From NCBI GenBank assembly GCA_022059125.1, contig JAEUWY010000004.1, forward strand, positions 868,001 through 932,000: DNA of 64,000 bases, written 5' to 3'. Below the pieces are notes generated by a model. The model had not been told where the DNA came from. It did no database searches and saw only the letters and a program-made list of their open reading frames with translations. Position numbers and translations under genes: made by a program. The DNA is from Corynespora cassiicola. Taxonomy: Eukaryota; Ascomycota; Dothideomycetes; Pleosporales; Corynesporascaceae. Below, in pieces: positions 55,341-64,000 of the stretch; the first letter of the stretch is position 1; each line of letters opens with the position of its first letter.

Positions 55341-56888
55341 TCAAACCAGGCCTTGTGCGAGCAAATCCCTGTAGATCTTCTCTGGCATCACGTTGCCTTC
55401 CGAATCCTCCATCTCCACGACGTTCTCCGTCTTTGATTTTTCCTTCTTACGGTTGCGCTGAATCTCCATCCAAAGCTTCTTGGCTTGATCAATCTCAGTG
55501 ATTTCTCGGAATAGCTGGGTTTCGTTGATGCCGAGACATTTCAAGCCATAGACGTGGCGGGGACCAGTGAAGTGCTTGTCGAACTCGCGACGGCCCATGT
55601 ACACGTAGTTACCACAAATCTCGCAGTTGAACTCAACACCCAGGCCGTGCAACTTGTAAAGCCAATACGGAATGGGCTTTCCATCCCAGGCGAGCGGAAG
55701 CTTGAGCGGGTTGTAGATCTTATCCTCGCCTCCTTCCTCCTCCTCTTCCTGGTTGTTGGTAGACTCGAGGGTACCAGAATTAAGTTGCTCGAGCTCCTGC
55801 TGACGCTCGCGCTCCGTCATACCCTGTTTGCGTTCAACGTTGACCTTGGTGTCGCTCCGATTTGTCTGCATAGCGCCGGCAAGCTTCTTGATGCGGAACT
55901 CCAGCTCAGCAACGGCGCGTTCCTTGAAGCGCTGTATGCTGGTGGAGGCGCCATTGGTGGACGGGGCGTTGTCGGACGCGCCGTTCTGTACAGCCTTTTT
56001 GTGCTTCTTGCCATTCAAGTGAGACTCGTAGACATTCTCATTCTTGAAATTCTTTTGGCAGGCTGAGCACCAGATGCTTTCATCGTCAGAAGCACCAGCG
56101 GCCGCACCTCCGTCAGCATCGTTTTTACCCCAACCGGGTACTTCATCCTTTTCCCAGAGTTCGTCAAACTCCTTGTCAAAGTTCAGGAAGAGCTTTTCAA
56201 GATTCTCCAAGGGCCTGGTCTTGCGCATGAAACCCTCTAGATAGTTCTTGAGCGCCTTCAGATACTGGAAGTAGGGCTCTGACATTTTCTGCTCCCGGCG
56301 AATATTGCATTGGGGCGGTGTAAAGATGTCGAAGACGTCCAGGTATACAAGGTACGAGAGGCGACGGGCGTGCTGGTGAACCGGGAGGTTCAGGTACTGC
56401 TCGTGCAGTGAAATAAGGTCAAAGAACCGACCAAAGCCCTCCTCGCCGGTGAACATGTTCTCGACCATAGTGACCGATTGCGCCTGGTCTTCCGGAGTGC
56501 GTCGCTTGTATGCGCGTTCGAGATTCTGGACGGGCTCATTGGGGTAGCGGCGGTGGAAGTCGCGGATCTCAGTGATTTCGCGCATGAAGGACTCCATGGG
56601 ATCTCCATGAGCAAGATCGCGGACCTCTTGCTCGAGGGCACCGTCGGCGTCCTTGTAGAGATCGATCAGGCGACCGGACTGGATGTGGATCTGCTCGAGA
56701 AAGCGCGCAATATCATGGTCGCGGGCGAGGCGATCGCGCGTCTAGGGGCGTGTTAGCTTAGTGGGTGACAGGATAGGACAGGACATGTGGATACATACAT
56801 GAGGCGGGTCTTCGAGCAAGCGCTCGGCGATGGCATCCTCGAGGCGCTCCAGATCCTCGTGAATCAGACGCTGGTCTTCGATAAGCAT
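55341..56888 (-). CDS. Splicing factor 3a subunit 3 (SF3a60 / Prp9-like)
   Basis: Two exons (56888-56799, 56741-55341) with a 57-nt intron encode 496 aa, the expected size. The N-terminus reads MLIEDQRLIHEDLERLEDAI and contains the SF3a60-binding region (RFLEQIHIQSGRLIDLYKD). A first zinc finger, IWCSACQKNFKNENVYESH, is followed by LNGKKHKKA. The C-terminal matrin-type finger is FNCEICGNYVYMGRREFDKH, then HFTGPRHVYGLKCLGI, and the tail ends MPEKIYRDLLAQGLV. The protein is part of the U2 snRNP SF3a complex needed for prespliceosome assembly. It is transcribed divergently from FAL1, 247 bp away. Confidence 0.96.
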
Positions 56889-57135
56889 GATGGGGGTAGG
56901 CAGCGCAGTGGGGCGGCTGGGGATGAAGCTGTAGCTGGCGCGGGCAAGAAAGTTATGATCAGGGCGAGACGCGCGCCGGAGAAACATAGAGCCGGTCCGT
57001 GTCCGACCAAAGCTTGGCTCTCCCGCCGCAGCTCCAAACTTTCTTCCCGCCGCCTTCACCACTCGCCCAAAACCACACCCCTCCACCCTTCCCACCTCTT
57101 CCGACTCGAGCTGCCCCTGCGCGCACCTGCCCAAC
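56889..57135. promoter_or_regulatory. Compact bidirectional promoter, SF3a3 / FAL1
   Basis: 247 bp between the opposite start codons of two RNA-processing genes. A pyrimidine-rich leader (CCCGCCGCC, CCACTCGCCC, CCTTCCCACC) precedes the FAL1 start. No TATA box was seen. Confidence 0.65.
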
Positions 57136-58383
57136 ATGGCCGACGGAATCGATCGCAACATGGACGACAAGATGGAGTTCGCCACGTCCAAGGAGGTTAC
57201 GGTTGCGCCCACCTTCGAGGCCATGCACCTCAAGGAGAACCTGCTGCGCGGTATCTACGCCTACGGCTACGAGTCCCCGTCGGCCGTACAGTCGCGTGCC
57301 ATTGTGCAAATCTGCAAGGGCCGCGACACCATCGCCCAGGCGCAATCCGGCACGGGAAAGACGGCCACCTTCTCCATCTCCATCCTTCAGGTTATCGACA
57401 CGGCCGTGCGCGAGACTCAGGCCCTCGTCCTGTCACCCACGCGCGAGTTGGCGACGCAGATTCAGTCGGTGGTTATGGGCCTCGGCGACTACATGAACGT
57501 CCAGTGCCACGCCTGCATTGGAGGCACCAACGTGGGCGAGGACATCCGCAAGCTTGACTATGGCCAGCACGTCGTGTCTGGTACGCCCGGCCGCGTTGCT
57601 GACATGATCCGCCGCCGCAACCTGCGCACCCGCAATATCAAGATGCTTGTTTTGGACGAGGCTGACGAGCTGCTCAATCGCGGCTTCCGCGAGCAAATTT
57701 ACGACGTGTACCGCTACCTGCCGCCCGCCACACAGGTTGTTGTCGTCTCGGCCACGCTGCCATACGACGTTTTGGAGATGACGACCAAATTCATGACCGA
57801 CCCCGTGCGCATCCTGGTCAAACGTGATGAGTTGACCCTCGAGGGCCTTAAACAATACTTTATCGCCATCGAGAAGGAGGAGTGGAAGTTCGATACGCTG
57901 TGTGATCTCTATGACACACTTACCATCACACAGGCTGTCATTTTCTGCAACACGCGCCGCAAGGTTGATTGGTTGACTGAGAAGATGCGCGAGGCTAATT
58001 TCACCGTGTCTTCCATGCATGGAGATATGCCCCAGCGCGAGCGCGACAGTATCATGCAGGATTTCCGTCAGGCCAATTCACGCGTGCTCATCTCCACCGA
58101 CGTGTGGGCTCGCGGAATTGACGTTCAACAAGTGTCGCTCGTCATCAATTACGATCTTCCCTCCAACCGTGAAAATTACATCCACAGGATTGGCCGTAGC
58201 GGCCGATTTGGTCGCAAGGGCGTCGCCATCAACTTCGTCACTCAAGATGACGTCCGTATTCTGCGTGATATTGAGCGTAAGTTCCCTCGCTGTCTCTTCT
58301 TTGAGCTTTACTGATCACATATAGTCTATTACTCTACGCAGATCGACGAGATGCCCATGAATGTGGCCGACTTGCTCACGTAG
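57136..58383 (+). CDS. FAL1: DEAD-box RNA helicase FAL1 / eIF4A-III
   Basis: Two exons (57136-58276, 58325-58383) with a 48-nt intron encode 399 aa. All helicase motifs are present: the Q motif (PSAVQSRAI), AQSGTGKT (I), PTRELA (Ia), TPGR (Ib), LDEADELL (II), SAT (III), VIFCNTRRK (IV), [14 protein letters not shown] (V) and [13 protein letters not shown] (VI). The short last exon gives [17 protein letters not shown], which is the eIF4A/FAL1 ending. FAL1 is preferred over eIF4A because of [20 protein letters not shown] and similar eIF4A-III-like text. The role is rRNA processing and, in other eukaryotes, the exon-junction complex. Confidence 0.95.
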
Positions 58384-59479
58384 ATGAACAAAACAGTTGC
58401 TGAATTGCGCATTGGATGATGTTGACGATTGCAAAGGTACACTCTAAATTAAAGGCTGCTTTCGCAGCACTTAGAATGCTTTGCCGCCAGCAAGAGAGAC
58501 TAGCTTTGGATTGAAGTGGGAGTTGGTTCAACTACTCAGGCGTTACAACTGCGGAGGAAAGGGCTTTCGAGCCAAAAAGTAGGTCTTATACCAGACCTTG
58601 ATTTCGCTCCCACTTTTACTGATCAAGCTTCCGAGTGAAAGTATCAGATTGATGCGGCCACCGATTTCAAGTTGCAAAACTAGTCCACGGATTAGTTGCT
58701 TCATAATTGGAAGCCTAAGGATACCACGGATTACATACCAAAAATGACGGATCATGTTACTTCTTTCATCGACGCCCAACTATCGTGCTTCTGCCGTGCA
58801 CTGGCATCACCCCCTCAACTAACCAAAAATGACTTGTGCGAATTGATGCCATATTTGCTGAGCCTAGGCGAATTCAATCGAGTAAAGCAATCCAGTATGG
58901 CATGCACACCTGTATCGGTGAAGCAATCCTCGCAAGTTCACTATGTTCTGATTCACTGCAAGATCAGCCCTCTGCCTGTAATGCTTTCATTGGATATAAA
59001 CAACTAATGCTGTAGTAACGACCCCGCCAACTCTAGCTCTTCAACGAAACAATAACACTATCGATCATTCACGAGATAGCCATGAGCGCACAATGCATTT
59101 GACCACCGCATTCGAGTTCGAGCGCGTGTTTGAGGTCGCCGAGCAGCGATACTAACGACAGCTGAACAGCGCCATCACATGCTCGCACGGCGCCATGCCA
59201 TGAGTCAGGTTCAGAACGTACAGCGTGCAGCGAACACAACAAGTCGAAATGTTTTAGCAGATGCTGTGAATTCTGTGGAGAACGAAGACTTTGAGATACG
59301 GCAGATATAGCGTGATTTGGATGACATTCGTACACGTAGCCAGGCATTCAAGTCTCAAAATTCAAAGTAGAATGTCTGGACCCGCTGCCACTTATGTAAA
59401 CTGGCTCCGCCAGCAGACTCCATACCAATAAACTGCCTTTCTCAGACGCCTTCCACGCCACTGACTTTCAATTCACTAA
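58384..59479. other. Intergenic, no gene seen
   Basis: 1.1 kb between convergent genes. Open stretches at 58696-59007 (plus) and 59069-59347 (minus) have no domain or splice support. Confidence 0.5.
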
Positions 59480-60250
59480 TCACGAATCCGAGCTACCATC
59501 CGTAGCTGCCTCCTTATCTTTACCCAACAGTTCCAGGAAGCTGAGCACCACATCAGGACAAGCCTCCTTGAACCTCACTATCCCCTCAGTAGCCTCAATC
59601 TTGAGTTCCGCCAGCTTTTCTGCAGCCTTCTCGTCCACAGCCCCAGTCCCGGAGTCACGCCTCTGCTCATGCTTCTCCTTCTCCATCTTATAATTGTCCA
59701 GCCACCTCAAGCACCACTCAAACACTTCTCGCCGCTTGCGGAGCTGCTTGTTCACCCCATCGCGATGATCAGTCCACTTCTTAAGCTCGAACATGGCCTC
59801 GCGCAGCGCATTGGGGTGTGGCCATTCCCCCTTAGAGAACCGCTCTTTGAGCACATCCTCGTCAAGCTCTTCCAAACAGCGCGAGTACTTGGCGTAGGCT
59901 GCGTCGAGCATGTTCATGTATTCTGAGAGGCGCCTTCGCAGCTCGTCGCGCGAGATGATGTCGGGGAGGGACAGCTTGGCGAACTGGGCGGCGGCGAGGT
60001 GCAGGTTTTGTGCCGTCCGGTTGCAGTGTTCGGCGGCGAAGATGATGTTGTAGAAGAGGGGGGCGACGAGCGAGCGCACTTCCGGGGCTGTGATGGAGCA
60101 TGCGGATGATACGGTGGGGATTTTCTTAGGGGGTGGCGGGAGGGGTCTTGCGCCTGAAGCTAGGGCTGTGGGTCGGAGGGCTGGGTTTAAGAGAGGCTTG
60201 TGATGCTCGTCGGGCTTGTGCAGATACCAGCCTGGTACTCTGGTATTCAT
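59480..60250 (-). CDS. Hypothetical helical protein, 256 aa
   Basis: Intronless. Residues 1-45 are Pro-rich (LRPTALASGARPLPPPPKK). From about 55 the protein is alpha-helical and rich in charge (EVRSLVAPLFYNIIFAAEHC, DELRRRLSEYMNMLDAAYAKY, LDEDVLKERFSKGEWPHPN, WTDHRDGVNKQLRKRREVFE). The end is acidic. There is no signal peptide and no membrane helix. Long helices suggest a coiled-coil or BAR-like bundle, but I do not recognise a family. Its good codon bias and lack of stops over 256 codons support a real gene. Confidence 0.65.
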   Translation of the reverse strand: MNTRVPGWYLHKPDEHHKPLLNPALRPTALASGARPLPPPPKKIPTVSSACSITAPEVRSLVAPLFYNIIFAAEHCNRTAQNLHLAAAQFAKLSLPDIISRDELRRRLSEYMNMLDAAYAKYSRCLEELDEDVLKERFSKGEWPHPNALREAMFELKKWTDHRDGVNKQLRKRREVFEWCLRWLDNYKMEKEKHEQRRDSGTGAVDEKAAEKLAELKIEATEGIVRFKEACPDVVLSFLELLGKDKEAATDGSSDS

Positions 60251-60637
60251 TTTTATGTCGTGAGTGGATTGTAGGAAGGGCTTTTGGAAGAATGTGTCTT
60301 GTTGTTGACGGCGGATTCTGGGAGAGTATTTTGGTGAACGCAGTGTTGAGCGCCTGCCACATTAGAAATTGTGTGGAAAGAGTGGTTGACCTACGAGGAT
60401 TTCATCAGGTTCCTGCCAATTGTGGGGCTTTGGTTTGTTGTTGAACTGTACCGTAGATTGGACTCTGGCCGTTTGCTGCGAAGTCTCATTTGCCCAATCG
60501 CACAAAGGGTTTGTCACTTTCACTACCCTAGAGCTCCAAAACTCACTTCACATTTTCGCTAATCTCAATGATTACATCAAGTTTTGAATGCCGATGAGAA
60601 CAAGTAAACATATCTGACCATATATTGACTACTGAAA
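60251..60637. other. Intergenic, no gene seen
   Basis: 387-bp spacer holding the promoter of the 256-aa protein. Nothing else seen. Confidence 0.5.
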
Positions 60638-61102
60638 TCAGCCTGTTGCTGTTTGGAGATCATATTCCACAAACCAGTGATGCATCTCCCTCAATCCGGC
60701 GCTTATGCGTTCCATCTTATGTAGCAACTCCATCAACAAGAGCCTTTCTCGACTTTGGTCACTTTCATCCTCGATCTTGCAGTCAATCCAGCTTATCAGT
60801 CTCTCCTCACCCACTCTCTCAACTTCAATCTGTAATGCCTCCATTCGCTGATCAATAGTTTCTAACGTATCCTCTAGCTCGCTGAATAGTAAGTCATAAT
60901 TTTCTTCTGATTTGTCCGTGTCGCATTCCAGGCATAAAGCTTGGAGCTTTAGGACACTCGAGTAATACTGATCAATGTTAGACTCGAGGAGCTCCAAGGC
61001 GGGGAGAAAGTTGGATTCGTCGTTTTTTGGAGAAGACATCGTAGCAGAGATTTTAAGAATGATAGATGTTGCTAGGAAAAATTGTAGAAGAATCTTATAC
61101 AT
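60638..61102 (-). CDS. Small acidic helical protein, possibly secreted
   Basis: 154 aa from the ATG at 61102, where residues 1-20 (KILLQFFLATSIILKISA) look like a signal peptide; an ATG at 61039 would give a 133-aa cytosolic form. The mature part is acidic and fully helical by eye (LPALELLESNIDQYYSSVL, LFSELEDTLETIDQRMEAL, LLLMELLHKMERISAGL) with three cysteines. I recognise no family. It runs head to head with the next small helical gene. Confidence 0.5.
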   Translation of the reverse strand: MYKILLQFFLATSIILKISATMSSPKNDESNFLPALELLESNIDQYYSSVLKLQALCLECDTDKSEENYDLLFSELEDTLETIDQRMEALQIEVERVGEERLISWIDCKIEDESDQSRERLLLMELLHKMERISAGLREMHHWFVEYDLQTATG

Positions 61103-61416
61103 GTCATTAAATCATAAAACCCATCATAAACTTGATAGTGAAGATGCATCGTTCTCCGTTACAATATATGAGTATGGAATCCGAACAATCAGATGTTACT
61201 CTGCTCACAATTCATGTCTTTGACGTATTCAGTAGCAAAGAGCTTCCTCACTTCCATGAAAAAATGAATGCTCCATTCAATATGCTCTCAAGCTTACGGA
61301 TTCAAAGCGTGAGAGACATTAATTCACCAATTCCTCAGACTTATATACATACTTCATAGGTACTTGATGCTATACAAACACCTTTACAACAAACTGGTTC
61401 TTTTATCAAGCACAAA
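61103..61416. other. Divergent spacer of two small helical genes
   Basis: 314 bp between opposite starts. The plus-strand frame at 61132-61359 is short and featureless and ends just before the next start. Confidence 0.45.
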
Positions 61417-61818
61417 ATGGTACGAACACATCAAACACAAGCCCAACCCCGTGGCGAGTGCATCTCAGCCCTCTTCACTCGCTTCAAGAAAGACACCGAC
61501 GTCATTGATTCAAACTACCAGACCATGCAACAACTCCGCTTTCGCATTGCAACAGCAAAGAGTGCGTTTGAGCGGGAGACCTCTGAAACTGAGCTAAAAT
61601 CGGTAATCCAGATGTTGGATCGTGGCCTGCGCGAGGTAAGAAAATCAACGGAAGAGGTCAATGTGGTCGAGATTGCCGAGCTGCTGGTAATGGCGGACGC
61701 GTCAAAGAAAGAGGCTCTGAAAGAAGCAAAAGAATACCTCGCCAACTTCAAAGGTGCTTTGGATTTTGTGGAAGGGCAGATGAGAGAGGCGAAGGCGGAC
61801 ATGCGATATCAAGATTAG
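61417..61818 (+). CDS. Small basic helical protein, 133 aa
   Basis: Single exon with start context AAAATGG. The protein is almost all helix by eye, with heptad-like spacing (CISALFTRFKKDTDVIDSNY, LKSVIQMLDRGLREVRKSTE, LKEAKEYLANFKGALDFVEG). There is no signal peptide or membrane segment. It resembles its divergent neighbour in size and helical content but not clearly in sequence. Function unknown. Confidence 0.55.
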   Translation: MVRTHQTQAQPRGECISALFTRFKKDTDVIDSNYQTMQQLRFRIATAKSAFERETSETELKSVIQMLDRGLREVRKSTEEVNVVEIAELLVMADASKKEALKEAKEYLANFKGALDFVEGQMREAKADMRYQD

Positions 61819-62084
61819 GCTGTGCAGTGGAGAAGACAGGACATGGAATGCGTATATTTCACCTGTTTATATGCTTCTAATAGTTTATTTTCACAAATTT
61901 AAATCTTGTGGAATCCTCTATATATATACCTAATGAAGCTGCACTAGTGATATTCATCATGCAAGACTGGGACGGGTGGCGCGGATAAATATTCTTCTGA
62001 CAGCGCTAATCGCAAAAGGTGCTCATTTCAAACTTGGTATACAAATATTTACAGAGGAAATGAATTTATCATTTCATATGAGAT

Positions 62085-62857
62085 TTACTGACCGAAAGTA
62101 AACTCGGGAATCTCAATGGTGGTCACAGTCCATGTCTTGCCGCCGTCTGAGGTCGACATATCGCCGGTAACACCCTCGCCCTTGCCCATAGTCTTGATGT
62201 AGTCGGGATCAGCAGAATCCAAGATGATCTTCGTATCCGTCCATGCTGGAGTTCGAGTTAGATGAAGTTGCCAAAGGACAAAGTTTCAACATACAGTGTG
62301 CGGGCATGGTGCCACAGTTGGTCTCTGCACACTCCACGGCACTTCCCCAGCCCTGTGCTTGACCATCCTTCGTGGAGAGTGTGGAAACCTCATTGCCGTT
62401 AATAGAGACGGTCTGGGTGTAGTTTCCGCTGGCATCATCAAATTTGTCTGAGGGTACCAGGTTAAAGACTGGTACTAGCTAGGTTGTAATAACGGCTCTT
62501 ACAGTGCATTGTGATTTTGTCACCAGCGGCGGCGGTGGTAGGGTCGTCTTGGACTGGCATCTGGGTATTGGCCGAGGTACTCAAGAGCGTGTACGCATAC
62601 ACATTCCAATCACTTGACCCTTGGTTGTCGGCGATTGACTGGATCAAATCGCCGTTCGAAGTGCCCATGCCCACCCACAGAGAGGCATCTCCCGCATTGT
62701 TGCTCGGAGTCTTGGGGAGAACGAGGGTAGAGGTGGCTTCGCGAATCCAAGAACCGCTTCCAACGGGGCCGGTGGAGAAAGCTGGCCCCATGGCTGCCTC
62801 AACGGAGGTAAATGCGGCGGCCGCAAATGCGGTAATGATCTGGCGAGAGGAAGGCAT
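62085..62857 (-). CDS. Secreted beta-rich protein, concanavalin/eqolisin-like by pattern
   Basis: Three exons (62857-62503, 62447-62295, 62245-62085) with introns of 55 and 49 nt give 222 aa. Residues 1-21 are a signal peptide (IITAFAAAAFTSVEAA). The rest alternates hydrophobic and polar residues as in a beta sandwich: SWIREATSTLVLPKTP, ASLWVGMGTSNGDLIQS, DWNVYAYTLL, KITMHYKFDDASGNYTQTVS, and AWSDT-like then KTWTVTTIEIPEFTFGQ at the end. The order (LWVGM, then a YKF...TQTV strand pair) recalls fungal glutamic peptidases (G1) and related concanavalin-fold secreted proteins. I cannot identify the Gln/Glu catalytic pair, so an enzyme activity is not claimed. Confidence 0.75.
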
Positions 62858-64000
62858 TTCGTACGGATCAGGATAGTCGGCTTGCTGTGAAGGTACTAAA
62901 CAATTCGATGCGGAACTGGGGAAGAGAGAGGATGAAGATGTGTATTTAAATCTTCCTGCAGAGAATTCGAGATTGGATTACGGCAAGCCAGTTTCATCGC
63001 GACCGTATTGCCGTTACCCATGGCACGATGCAAGCCAGCACAGGCTCGAAGTGTGGAGTTCGGAGCATTTCGGCGCGCGTCACCTAGCATGAACTATCTC
63101 AATTTGGAACATATCACCTGTCGCCTTGCCCTTGCAGTGTGTCGCATTGTCGATCAACTGGTGAAATTAGAGGAGCGGTCTTGGATCAGGCTTCTTTTTC
63201 TCGGCGCCGCCTTGGCCACGGCCCCGCATTTGTTTCAAACGTCGCGGCTCTGATTTCCAATAACGAACCACCCTGCGATTGGATGTTGCGTATAAATCGC
63301 TTCATTTGTGGGTCAATGTTATTTTCGCGACATCGGGGAAAAAAAAGGCCGTGAATAAGCCCTGAAGTCGATTCCAATAAAGAAAGTTTCTCCTATCCGC
63401 TCATGATCACCGTATATGACCGCATTAAAAACGCAAATGTGCCTTTTACCATATTTCTCCTTCAATCTTGACTCACGAATATACCCACAACTAATGAAAT
63501 CGACTGTCCTGCAAATCCAGATAACAAGTTCAAAGCTCAACAATCTCAACTAAATAGAGGACAAAAAGAAATTCCGCAATGCGTGGTAATCTTCTCTTTT
63601 TGCCTTCTTAGAATCTTGCAGCTATTAAACATAGGGATTTCAAAATCATAATCAGCCCAGAATCGAAAACGGGCCTATTGCCTAGGTCACTGTAGTGATT
63701 TTCTTACAACTTTGCCGCCCAAGAGGAATTCACACGGTATATGCCTACATTAGCGTGATTCTATCATAGATGTGCCTCTACGGGCAAATTTTCGCTCATC
63801 GAACTTACCAGATCGTGGGAAAGGCTTTATAGATGCATATGCCAAGGACTTCGCCAAGGTGAACTGCTGCGCTACCTCATCTACACTGCCTTCCTCACCT
63901 TTCTACTTACACATCGAATGGAATCAAGAAACTATCTTCCGGTGGAACACGTACATTAATATTAAAGGGTCTATACGGAAGATGCGCTAATTCTGCCTGG
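62858..64000. other. Intergenic to window end, no gene seen
   Basis: The first 100-200 bp are the promoter of the secreted protein gene. The remaining sequence is AT-leaning and carries only short open frames, including 63772-63990, none with support. Confidence 0.5.

Noticed and set aside
1..64000. CRISPR array or prokaryotic-type operon
   Set aside because: No spaced direct repeats of the right size. Spliced genes and fungal families show a eukaryotic nuclear sequence.

Overview
The window looks like a piece of nuclear genome from a filamentous ascomycete (Pezizomycotina; Dothideomycetes is my guess only). The evidence is short GT-AG introns of about 45-100 nt with CTAAC/CTGAC-like branch sites, fungus-specific protein families, and an AT-rich block almost free of CpA/TpG, as left by repeat-induced point mutation (RIP). 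No bacterial-type operons, CRISPR arrays or convincing RNA genes were seen. Exon structures below were worked out by hand; in every spliced model the exon lengths sum to a whole number of codons, but none has transcript support.

Layout. 1-10.1 kb is a gene-poor, decaying compartment: a broken NACHT-type NTPase relic, one apparently intact rhodopsin-like seven-helix membrane protein gene, a 1.74-kb terminal-inverted-repeat transposon relic inside an AT-rich block (about 5.6-8.7 kb), and a transcription-factor relic cut off at the edge of that block. 10.1-13 kb holds two tandem, same-strand genes for secreted low-complexity repeat proteins that share a dibasic RQD-type motif, candidates for Kex2-processed repeat proteins. 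13-16.2 kb is apparently empty.

16.2-32 kb is an ordinary metabolic and housekeeping stretch: acyl-CoA synthetase/4-coumarate-CoA ligase-like protein, methylenetetrahydrofolate reductase, ACMSD-type amidohydrolase/decarboxylase, mitochondrial D-lactate/D-2-hydroxyglutarate dehydrogenase, proteasome alpha4, a CHY zinc-finger protein, a WD-propeller inositol polyphosphate 5-phosphatase and a GFA-domain protein. 32-45 kb mixes a secreted protein with two copies of a six-cysteine module, a glutathione S-transferase, a phytanoyl-CoA dioxygenase-like protein, membrane proteins and orphans. 43.5-51.7 kb holds three single-pass membrane proteins with Ser/Thr-rich stalks, two of them paralogous neighbours, plus a large Ser-rich protein. 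52.4-58.4 kb holds an Hsp70-like ATPase and a head-to-head pair of RNA-processing genes (SF3a subunit 3 and FAL1/eIF4A-III). 59.4-62.9 kb has small helical orphan proteins and a secreted all-beta-looking protein; the last 1.1 kb shows no gene.

The most unusual material is the dibasic repeat-protein pair at 10.1-12.9 kb, the duplicated six-cysteine secreted protein at 32.2-33.7 kb, the paralogous stalked membrane pair at 48.8-51.6 kb, and the RIP-degraded transposon whose GC-rich ends are still identical.
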